A stretch of 64,000 bases of DNA from positions 4,911,001 to 4,975,000 of the forward strand of contig JAJKFL010000002.1 in NCBI GenBank assembly GCA_021186555.1, in the 5' to 3' direction. Made by a program: the position numbers and the translations under genes. Every line of letters starts with the position of its first letter. Positions within the stretch are counted from its first letter, which is position 1. This DNA comes from Reticulitermes speratus. Taxonomy: Eukaryota; Arthropoda; Insecta; Blattodea; Rhinotermitidae. This document shows, piece by piece, positions 55,680-64,000 of this stretch. The notes beneath the pieces are model-generated. The model made no database searches and was not told the DNA's origin. It saw nothing but the letters and a program-made list of their open reading frames with translations.

Positions 55680-55760
55680 GCCATGTTCATCATGGGTACG
55701 ACGGGGCCCATGAACAGGCTTTGCATAGGGGCCCCCCCAAAAAAATTAAGCTTCGCCACT
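55680..55760 (+). mobile_element. hAT-like 3' end fragment
   Basis: ggcccatgaacaggctttgc, ataggggcccccccaa and the end cttcgccactg. The 8-mer after it, TATGAGGC, recurs 50 bp further on, but no left copy was found. Confidence 0.45.
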
Positions 55761-55934
55761 GTATGAGGCATTACCAAAGGGTCTTTCTGGTGGAACCACC
55801 CTGTGTGCTGTATGAGGCACGAACTGTATATCTATATATTACTTAGAGTAATAGCAGTATTCATAGGGTAAAGCGGTTACAAATTGAGTGCGAAAAAAAA
55901 AATGTGTGTGTATGTTTGGTGGTAGGAGTCTCCT

Positions 55935-56105
55935 TTTGATAACGGTAACAGCCCACCCAGTCGATCACAGAGGCCAGATGTAGGACGCGTAATGTCTTAT
56001 TGAGATTGCGGGTTCGAATAACACTGGGGACGTGGATGTGTGCGTGTTTTGTTCTTTCCTAGGTCAGTAGAAAGCCTAGCGGATGGTGTAGAAGGGGTCC
56101 TACCT
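55935..56105 (+). mobile_element. SINE-A, strongly diverged
   Basis: attgcgggttcgaataacac (B box), acgtggatgtgtgcgtgttt, ggggtcctacctgatgtctg. Only the overall order matches. Confidence 0.5.
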
Positions 56106-56630
56106 GATGTCTGCAAAGAGGTTCAGAAACCCGAAAATTGAAACCTTTTGGACCGCATTGGTCTTCAGGCGTGCTATTGGACAAGGAGGAAGAGGAGACG
56201 GAGGAGGAATGGTCAGCAGGCTCGCACTGATCAGAGATGCTGTTGAATCATAACAAGACATATGAAGAAAAGATGAGAATTTATAGGAATATGATGAATG
56301 TGTGATGTACCTTGTGTTAACGCCGAAATGCGTGCTGGGTTTGGTTTGGATAGTGCGTAGAGACGTGCGTAGCGATACGTATGATGTCGCGATACAGCTG
56401 CTCGCTCTCTGCGTCATATATTGTGTTCACCTGGGTCAGTAGATGGGTTGGCCTGGTACAGCTGGTGATGCTGAACGGATGAGCTGGTAACCCTGAGGCA
56501 CCCAGAAGATGGGGTTGGCGGGAGGCATGTTGGTAACGGTACAAGTTGGACATGGGCTTATGTACAAGCGTTACGGCAGGTTTTTGTGTCACTTTTGTGC
56601 GTGTTTTCGGAACACACTCGTTTTTACGCG
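56106..56630. other. Unrecognised stretch, 135-codon minus frame
   Basis: The frame 56317-56724 is the longest outside arrays and known repeats (middle part QHASRQPHLLGASGLPAHPF). Its first 30 codons overlap the dispersed repeat at 56631. A second frame gives PPANPIFWVPQGYQL. It might be a LINE ORF1 remnant; no domain is recognised. Confidence 0.3.
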
Positions 56631-57146
56631 CGTTCTCAAAATTGCTTAAAGCGACTATTATTTTAGTCATGTCTGTCTGCCCGTCCGAACGGAACAACTC
56701 GGCTGCCACTCGACAGATTTTCATGAGATATTATATTTGAGTATTTTTATTTTCTCTCGAAAATTTGTTGAGAAAATTCAAGTTTCTTTAAAATCTGACC
56801 AGAATAACGGGTACTTTACATGAAGACCTATGTATATTTATGATAATATCTCGCTGAATTGTTCTTATAATAAGAAATGTTTCAGACAAAAGTTGTAGAG
56901 AAAACCAAAACACACATTTTATGTTCAATAACTTTTTTTCGAAAATCGTACCGTTTATGAGATAATGTGGAAAAATACGGTACAGCCAGACAGGCCACAG
57001 ATGACAATATAATACGGCGCATGCGCTTTGCATGACGGATAACTAAGACTACAGACACACACTCAGAATATATAATACTTGTTGCTTTTCCACGGCAACA
57101 ATGGTTACGCGAACGCGCCTCAGTGTTAGGTTATACGTACATTGCC
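56631..57146 (-). repeat. Dispersed repeat of about 520 bp, copy 2
   Basis: Reverse copy of 34771-35292. The position of the 18-bp hairpin in copy 1 holds a different hairpin here (attttctc and gagaaaat around about 11 bases). Confidence 0.85.
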
Positions 57147-57274
57147 TGTCTTGTTGGTTTTAAAATCTTGTTTTCCTCTCTGCGGCCTACGGTAGTAGCT
57201 GCTGCGTCTGCGGTCTGTGAGACGGCCGGCTGCGTCCACCCGCAAACTGACACATGTACACCACGCTGGATGGA

Positions 57275-57525
57275 ATCCACTCGGCTGCTGGATGAACGAT
57301 CCAGGGTTCGAATCCCGACAGGGGGAAACTTTATTATTTTTTTCTTCACCAAATCGTTCAGACCGACTCTTGAGACCCACCTAGATTCCTATACAATGGG
57401 TACCGGCGTTCTTTCCTGGAGGTAAAGCGGTCGGGGTCCATCTAGTGCCGAGGCTAAGAATGAGTAGAGCTGTACCTCTGCTCCCCATACATACCTTAAT
57501 GGCGTGAACAAGGACAGCCTCGCCT
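57275..57525 (+). mobile_element. SINE-C copy
   Basis: B-box-like cagggttcgaatcccgac, caccaaatcgttcagaccga, caatgggtaccggcgttctt, catctagtgccgaggctaag, taccttaatggcgtgaacaa. Confidence 0.8.
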
Positions 57526-58184
57526 TTTTTCTTTTATTTTTTGCTGGTCGTGGCAGTGCGTAGCAGTCTTTGCGTAGACGAGCGGTCGCATGTGTTCATG
57601 TGATCGGTGTGCGTTCGGCGTAGTGTCGAGCGAGTATAAGACTTTAAAGCGTAAGGCGTTGAGACAATATGGAGGAAAGTTCCATAGAAAATATTTTTGA
57701 AAGTGTATTAGTGCCTTTCTGAGCAGCGCTGCACAGAACAGTAGCGACGTTTCATGAAGCGATATGGATGTTAGGCAGAACGGAAACTTGCAGAGAGCTT
57801 AGTAACAGAAGAAGTACTTCAGGATCTTGGTGCTTGAGAGCAAGAAGCCCCACAACTTCGTTGCGCAGTGCCAAGAAGTACAGTCCACACTGCAACAAAA
57901 TGGCTACAGTAACGGCCCGACTAAACGTCAGTACGTGGTCTCCTGTTCTGGGGCTGGGAAGCATCGTTCGACACTGCAGGTGGTTCCAGGAATGTCTGCT
58001 CAGTGGACCTTTCAGCAAGAACGTTTGGTTTGTTCTGATGAAGGTGCTTTACGTTAAGGGGTTATGTTAGTAGAAGAATAGAGAACTGGTCCACAGAAAA
58101 CTGATGGCGTTCGTGAAGTCACTTTACAGTATTCTAAATCAGGGAGTGGGAGGGGTAGGAGGATAATAACAGGGTCAGTTGTGG
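57526..58184 (+). other. Unrecognised GC-richer stretch with several overlapping frames
   Basis: Frames at 57768-58070 and 57827-58057 (LESKKPHNFVAQCQEVQSTL in one) are open for 76 to 100 codons. A short MEESSIENIFESVLVPF peptide precedes at 57669 and stops. It could be a pseudogene or an exon of an unknown gene; a frameshift would be needed to join the parts. Confidence 0.25.
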
Positions 58185-59000
58185 TGACGAAACAGTCTTT
58201 GTGAAGCAACAATAATTTGATACGAAACAATTTTTGTGACGATAACAGTTTTTGTGACGAAATAATTTGTGTGAAGACTTTTTGTAGCGAAACAATTTTT
58301 GTGACACAACAGCGGTTTTTTGCGAAAAAATATCTTTGTGACGAAATAACATTTTTGTGACGAAACAGCCTGTGTGAAGAAACAGCAATTTTTGTGAAGA
58401 AACGTCAATTTTTGTGACGAAACAGTCTCTGTGAAGAAACAGCAATTTTTGTGACAAAACAGCCTCTGGAAAAACGTCAATTTTTGTGACGAAACAGCCT
58501 CTGTGAAGAAAAGATCAATTTTTGTGACGAAACAACCTCTGTGAAGAAAAGAGCAGTTTTTGTGGCGAAACAGCCTATGTGAAGAAACAATTTTTGTGAC
58601 AAAACAGCCTCTGTGAAGAAACAGCAATTTTTGTGACGAAACAGCCTCTGTGAAGAAAAGATCAATTTTTGTGACGAAACAACCTCTGTGAAGAAAAGAG
58701 CAGTTTTTGTGGCGAAACAGCCTATGTGAAGAAACAATTTTTGTGACAACAGCCTCTGTGAAGAAACAGCAATTTTTGTGACGAAACATCCTCTGTGAAG
58801 AAACAGCAATTTTTGTGACGAAACAGCCTCTGTGAAGAAAAGAGCAATTTTTGTGACGAAACAACCTCTGTGAAGAAAAGAGCAATTTTTGTGACGAAAC
58901 AACCTCTGTGAAGAAAAGAGCAGTTTTTGTGACGAAACAGCCTCTGTGAAGAAACAACAATTTTTGTGACAAAACAGCCTCTGTGAAGAAATATCCATTT
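58185..59000. repeat. 37-38-bp tandem array (about 21 units)
   Basis: Unit aacagcctctgtgaagaaac then agcaatttttgtgacga, with variants. A four-unit block is duplicated with an offset of 147 bp (cagcctatgt at 58571 and 58718). The 265- and 175-codon minus frames are by-products. Confidence 0.95.
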
Positions 59001-59410
59001 CCAAACGTTATGTAGGACTGCTTGTGACGCGCTCCTGTGTTAAAGTGACGGATGTATCAACATTTCATGCGGGACAACGCTATGGCCCACACAGCAAAAA
59101 GTTGTAGGAATGCATTAGTTAACGTTTTTGGTGAATAAGTGATGGGGATTGTGGCCTGCTTACTCGTCCAGTTTAAATTCTTATGGCATTTATATGCGGC
59201 ACACTGTGAGGTGGTATAGGTATGTTGAAAAGGCTCATTCACTACGAGAAATTAATATTCGGCTGTAAATAGCGGTTGTTCCCAGAGACCTTCGCGTGAC
59301 TCGTAACACGTCTTGGCCTGCATATAAACAGAGATCAGGGACGTCACGGGCACTGCTGACGTCGGCCATGCGGAAGGTGAATTGGCCCACTGATGTGCCG
59401 TGAAGAAAAC
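59001..59410. other. Stretch without recognised gene
   Basis: No family repeat or coding recognised. Confidence 0.4.
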
Positions 59411-59535
59411 TCTTACCTGACAACACACAACACTCACAAGAGACATCCATGCCCGCGGCGGGATTCGAACCCACAATCCCAGCAAGCGAGCGGCCGCAGA
59501 CCCACGCCTTAGACCGCACGGCGACTGGGATCGGC
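59411..59535 (-). mobile_element. SINE-A head and early body
   Basis: Plus strand tcttacctgacaacacacaa to ccgcacggcgactgggatcg; B box cgggattcgaacccac. 3' truncated. Confidence 0.85.
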
Positions 59536-59934
59536 AGAAATCAGATTAAATTAGCTAATAAATTACAGTATTATAAACTTGTTCTGTCGAGATTAAGATA
59601 GATAATCCGTGTCCCATTTTGTCACGGATAAATAGTTTGCGGTGTGAAGTCACGAAGGCTCTCCAGAGTGTCAGCAATTCGTGCAAGAACATTCTTGAAG
59701 TTCAGCTGTGGGGTCGTGTCACAGACGTTCTGTTGTCCTTGGTTCTGTAAAATGGAGGAATATTTAAATTGTCGGTTCTGGTCGAGTCGAGAGCTATTAT
59801 GTCTGATGCTGTTATTTTTACGATGTGTGCTTGATCAGCATCATGTTTCGACAGGCGTGTTACAGTCAGTAGGCGTTGCGTGCCTGAATCAGAAACATCT
59901 CAAATGAGAACTTTCAACCAAATGATGCATTGAT
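59536..59934. other. Stretch without recognised gene
   Basis: An 87-codon plus frame (59644-59907) with QHHVSTGVLQSVGVACLNQK is not recognised. The text gcatcatgtttcgacagg at 59838 may be a last trace of the hammerhead family. Confidence 0.35.
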
Positions 59935-61720
59935 CAACTCACAACACTCAGTACAACAAAATGCACTATATTGTTCACACCGTGCACTGTCGATATCAAC
60001 TCACAACACTCAGACCAACAAAATGCACTATATTGTTCACACCGTGCACTGTCGATATCAACTCACAACACTCAGACCAACAAAATGCACTATATTGTTC
60101 ACACCATGCACTGTCGATATCAACTCACAACACTCAGTCCAACAAAATGCACTATATTGTTCACACCATGCACTGTCGATATCAACTCACAACACTCAGA
60201 CCAACAAAATGCACTATATTGTTCACACCGTGCACTGTCGATATCAACTCACAACACTCAGTCCAACAAAATGCACTATATTGTTCACACCGTGCACTGT
60301 CGATATCAACTCACAACACTCAGTCCAACAAAATGCACTATATTGTTCACACCGTGCACTGTCGATATCAACTCACAACACTCAGTCCAACAAAATGCAC
60401 TATATTGTTCACACCGTGCACTGTCGATATCAACTCACAACACTCAGTCCAACAAAATGCACTATATTGTTCACACCGTGCACTGTCGATATCAACTCAC
60501 AACACTCAGATCAACAAAATGCACTATGTTGTTCACACCGTGCACTGTCGATATCAACTCACAACACTCAGTACAACAAAATGCACTATATTGTTCACAC
60601 CGTGCACTGTCGATATCAACTCACAACACTCAGTACAACAAAATGCACTATATTGTTCACACCGTGCACTGTCGATATCAACTCACAACACTCAGTACAA
60701 CAACATGCACTATACTGTTCACACCGTGCACTGTCGATATCAACTCACAACACTCAGTACAACAAAATGCACTATATTGTTCACACCGTGCACTGTCGAT
60801 ATCAACTCACAACACTCAGTACAACAAAATGCACTATACTGTTCACACCGTGCACTGTCGATATCAACTCACAACACTCAGTACAACAAAATGCACCATA
60901 TTGTTCACACCGTGCACTGTCGATGTCAACTCACAACACTCAGTCCAACAAAATGCACTATATTGTTCACACCGTGCACTGTCAATATCAACTCACAACA
61001 CTCAGTACAACAAAATGCACTATATTGTTCACACCGTGCACTGTCGATATCAACTCACAACACTCAGACCAACAAAATGCACTATATTGTTCACACCGTG
61101 CACTGTCGATATCAACTCACAGCACTCAGACCAAAAAAATGCACTATATTGATCACACCGTGCACTGTCGATATCAACTCACAACACTCAGACCAACAAA
61201 ATGCACTATATTGATCACACCGTGCACTGTCGATATCAACTCACAACACTCAGACCAACAAAATGCAGTATATTGTTCACACCGTGCACTGTCGATATCA
61301 ACTCACAACACTCAGTACAACAAAATGCACTATATTGTTCACACCTTGCACTGTCGATATCAACTCACAACACTCAGACCAACAAAATGCACTATATTGT
61401 TCACACCGTGCACTGTCGATATCAACTCACAACACTCAGTACAACAAAATGCACTATATTGTTCACACCGTGCAGTGTCGATATCAACTCACAACACTCA
61501 GTACAACAAAATGCACTATACTGTTCACACCGTGCACTGTCGATATCAACTCACAACACTCAGTACAACAAAATGCACCATATTGTTCACACCGTGCACT
61601 GTCGATATCAACTCACAACACTCAGTACAACAAAATGCACTATACTGTTCACACCGTGCACTGTCGATATCAACTCACAACACTCAGACCAAAAAAATGC
61701 ACTATACTGTTCACAGATAT
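59935..61720. repeat. 62-bp tandem array (about 29 units)
   Basis: Unit caactcacaacactcagtac, aacaaaatgcactatattgt, tcacaccgtgcactgtcgat, at. Small variants (gtacaac, gaccaac, gtccaac) are interspersed. No stop in any plus frame, hence spurious frames of 638, 417 and 393 codons. On the minus strand it lies directly downstream of the hammerhead-like motif at 61742. Confidence 0.97.
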
Positions 61721-61925
61721 TTTATATTAAAATATCACGTTTCACACTACTACATGTTTCGATCCCCAAGGGATCGTCATCAGGGAATCAAATCAGAACA
61801 ACAACGCACAAAACCAACAACCTTTGCGTACAGAAGAAAGGTGTAAAAAAATTTAAACAGTTAAAATCTAGGCGATTGTTTGTAGTATAAATTTATAATG
61901 GATCCTCGTATACAGTGACTAGGAG
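61721..61925 (-). mobile_element. Unique part of the hammerhead-bearing element joined to the 62-bp array
   Basis: Minus strand order: ctgtatacgaggatccatta, an AT-rich stretch of about 110 bp, hammerhead-like motif, tgtgaaacgtgatattttaa, tataaaatatctgtgaacag, then the array. The copy at 54424 has the same order with a single unit. Confidence 0.7.
61742..61789 (-). ncRNA. Hammerhead-like motif beside the 62-bp array
   Basis: Minus strand GATTCC, CTGATGA (61777-61783), extra C, helix II GATCCC/GGGATC (loop TTG), GAAA (61757-61760), CATGTA (predicted cut between 61751 and 61750), gtagtgt. Core intact, helix II perfect, helix I only partly paired. Confidence 0.6.
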
Positions 61926-62380
61926 GGAGCGTACATGCTTAAAGAGGGATAACACAGCTTCGGGTTCTATTTCTGTTATTAGAGTTTCGGGTTTCTGTGT
62001 GAAATTTGTAACTGTAAGAACATGGTCATGCAGATTCTGCAAACTCAATGTGAAAGCTTACGGAGTAGGCATGGCTGTTTCAAGATCCGTGACTTCAAGC
62101 CGTGTTTGTCCACAGTTTGTACTGAAACAGCTTCAAAACAGTTCTGTACCCAGTTTTATAAAAGTAAGGATAACTTATGCCAGGGTTACACACCAGACCT
62201 ACACGTAGTCATCATTGACTTTTTAAGTATATTTGTCCTATCGTGACACCATGACTTGTATCCTGGGAGAATAAATCGGTGTCACGTTCGTATACGTACG
62301 GTTGACAGCTTGCTTGATGTAATTGAAGGCTTCCGCCGTGGTCGTAATTTGCTAAATTTTTTTTTCCTTTTTTTTTTTTC
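61926..62380. other. Stretch without recognised gene
   Basis: Frames of 74 to 97 codons at 61915-62246 are not recognised. Confidence 0.35.
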
Positions 62381-62384
62381 CTAA

Positions 62385-62430
62385 GACCCTGAAGATGGGA
62401 CACACAAGTGGTCCCGAAACGTTGGTCATA
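62385..62430 (+). ncRNA. Hammerhead-like motif with perfect inner helix I
   Basis: GACC (62385-62388), CTGAAGA (62389-62395), extra T, helix II GGGAC (62397-62401) with GTCCC (62411-62415), GAAA (62416-62419), CGTT (predicted cut after 62423), GGTC (62424-62427) pairing with GACC. Helix III is only ACGT with no loop. Core complete. Confidence 0.6.
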
Positions 62431-63042
62431 CACCAAAAATTGACGCCGGGCAACGACCCAAAAAAAAATTTTAAGCAGCTTGCTTTATGTCGGCGTCTGC
62501 TACATATCGCTTGCCAGCCAGGTGCTTGTTAAGGGGACCTAGGATGTGGAAATGACCGTGCGGGACTGTTAAATTGGTCACACCGCTAAAGACCTCCCGC
62601 CTTACAATCCCGATCTCGCGGCCCGGTGATTTCCTTGGCGACAACAAATCCCATAGTGAATTATTAGGTGACAGAGGTCATTGAACCTTACTTGGGACAG
62701 CTGATCTGTTGAACTAACTTGGTGCCTGACAATATTTGCGTTAAACTTCCCTGTAAACTCATTGAATGTTTGACAGCATGTTCATTCCATTGATTCAAGG
62801 ACAAAAACTCGCTATTAATTCCACTGGCACAGAAGATCCTTTGAACTTCTTTGGCGATAGCAAAGTCGTAACGACATTGTTAATTACTTCAGAGTTGCTT
62901 GCTTTATAATTAAATTGCCTCTGAACTTAATTTTGAAACATATTTCTGAAGCTGATATACACCTAATACCATTCAGCAAAACATTAACGCTGTTTGATTC
63001 CTTGAATCATGAAGACGAATTGTCTGCTGTTCTGGAACAAGA
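62431..63042. other. Stretch without recognised gene
   Basis: No coding or family repeats recognised. Confidence 0.4.
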
Positions 63043-63054
63043 ATAATCAGTGTT

Positions 63055-63341
63055 TTTTTTTGCGTGGTGAAGGGCCCCGCAGCACATGCTACAGACGCAC
63101 CGCAGCCTTAAGGCTTTTTGTGCTACCCTATGATGAAGATGAGCTGTTTTTTTTACCAAGTTTTACAAGTAATGGAGCACCAGTGGAATGAAATCGACAG
63201 GGGAAAACCGACAGCTCGGAGAAAAACCTGTCCCAGTGCCACTTTGTCCACCACAAATCTCACATGGACTGACCTGTGATCGAACCCAGGCCTCAGCGGT
63301 GAGAGACCGGCGACTAACCGCCTGAGCCATGGCACGGCTGT
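63055..63341 (-). mobile_element. SINE-D, full length, single head, 12-bp target duplication
   Basis: From ggccccgcagcacatgctac to tgagccatggcacggct (head). The head has cgatcg-type B box (tgtgatcgaacccagg on plus). The body joins directly to this head, with no SINE-A-like insert. The direct repeat ATAATCAGTGTT is at 63043-63054 and 63342-63353. This is the single-head form for comparison with 23365 and 28805. Confidence 0.92.
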
Positions 63342-63366
63342 ATAATCAGTGTTACCAGCTTGTTTC

Positions 63367-63645
63367 GGGGCGCGCGGTGGCTACAAACCGGAACGTCGCG
63401 GGTTCGATTCCCGATGGTGTCATTGGAATTAATTCCTTGACATAATCGTTTCGGTCGCACTATGGCCCTGGGGTCGACTCAGCCTCTAACAGAAATGAGT
63501 ACCAGGAATATTTCCTGGGAGGTAAAGGCGGCCGGTGCGTAGGGCTGACAACCTTACCACCTTCATGTGCCGATTGTCTACAAATCTGGGAGCCTCAACC
63601 TCCTGGACCCCTAAGGGCCTGTCCAGGCCTGTAATGGGATTGCTT
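63367..63645 (+). mobile_element. SINE-B with 15-bp target duplication
   Basis: Head shortened (gggcgcgcggtggctacaaa), B box cgcgggttcgattcccga, body and end gtaatgggattgctt. The direct repeat TTACCAGCTTGTTTC is at 63352-63366 and 63646-63660. Its left duplication overlaps the right duplication of the SINE-D, so it landed right beside it. Confidence 0.93.
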
Positions 63646-63660
63646 TTACCAGCTTGTTTC

Positions 63661-64000
63661 TTGGGCTGCCGTTGGTGCAGTTGGACGTTTCCTGAATCAA
63701 TGTCTCCAGTCACAGTTTTGAATGAGTTTGTTCCCACTTCCAGACGCTACTGCAGACGTCTGTTTGTAGCTGCAATGACTGATCACTGTGTAACTGTAAG
63801 GTGTCTCACTGTGTCATTTTCTTTCTCCTGTTAGGTATGTAATACGTGCAGACTATTCTCATCAGTACATCTGATCCTTCTCAAAGATCTTGGATCTGTG
63901 TCCGTCGTTTCAGAGACACCATGCCCCAGCCTCAACAGAATAGCAATGAAATCGTAATTTTATTTATGTCAGTCTTTCCGTTTTTCGACAGTAAACTTTT
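63661..64000. other. Stretch without recognised gene
   Basis: Part of a 99-codon plus frame (63535-63834) continues from the SINE and is not meaningful. Nothing recognised. Confidence 0.4.

Noticed and set aside
58134-59004. Minus frames of 265 and 175 codons
   Set aside because: By-products of the 37-bp array; three phases of the same repeat.
6763-59535. Functional tRNA genes at the A and B boxes
   Set aside because: All recognised heads continue into SINE bodies and lack a good cloverleaf with an anticodon arm and terminator at the expected place.
59930-61890. Plus-strand frames of 638, 417 and 393 codons
   Set aside because: Three overlapping frames are open at the same time because the 62-bp unit has no stop in any phase. 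No conserved domain.

Overview
The window reads as repeat-rich, AT-leaning nuclear DNA of an animal, most likely an insect. There are no operons, no dense long reading frames and no convincing multi-exon host gene. It is packed with several families of tRNA-headed SINEs, decayed LINE reverse-transcriptase ends, small DNA transposons with clean target-site duplications, and six kinds of tandem array. Some LINE tails (for example residues RFGRGYGPVVRQ encoded near 37040) and the SINE types look to me like those of cockroach or termite genomes. That placement is an inference from memory, not a search result.

Layout. 1-13 kb: the right part of a palindrome cut by the window edge, followed by interspersed SINEs (families called SINE-A to SINE-E here), LINE remnants, a hAT-like element (8497-8921) and a pogo/Tigger-like MITE (10296-10480). 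13.5-16.5 kb: the largest array of a 114-bp satellite. 17-31 kb: a second pogo-like MITE, a hAT-like element with an 8-bp duplication, twin palindromic mariner-like MITEs, two copies of a SINE with two fused tRNA heads, two facing satellite arrays (27.0 and 28.2 kb) and a ribozyme-bearing palindrome (30.4 kb). 31-41 kb: a jockey-like LINE end, a 32-bp array (33.0-34.7 kb), a 146-bp array (37.7-38.6 kb) and another 114-bp satellite array with a LINE nested in it. 41-49 kb: the least repetitive part, with one promoter-like CpG-bearing stretch and two further ribozyme palindromes. 50-64 kb: a 30-bp array beside a perfect palindrome, another satellite array, a 37-bp array, a 62-bp array joined to a ribozyme-bearing element, and nested SINEs. 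Tandem arrays make up roughly a fifth of the window.

The most interesting signal is a dispersed family of type I hammerhead-ribozyme-like motifs: CTGANGA, a hairpin, GAAAC, a very short third helix, then GTH. I find about thirteen copies in various states. In five loci the bases just before CTGANGA and just after GTH change together so that they still pair (CAC/GTG, CCCC/GGGG, ACCC/GGGT, GACC/GGTC, TGGC/GCCA), as expected for helix I. Several sit as outward-facing pairs in the arms of palindromes, and one is joined to the 62-bp array. This fits the known presence of hammerheads in Penelope-like retroelements, but no Penelope-like protein is seen here. All copies with a readable hairpin carry one extra base between CTGANGA and helix II, which is not in the textbook core and must be tested.

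No host protein-coding gene is called with confidence. The longest reading frames (600 and 638 codons) are by-products of tandem arrays whose unit is not a multiple of three.
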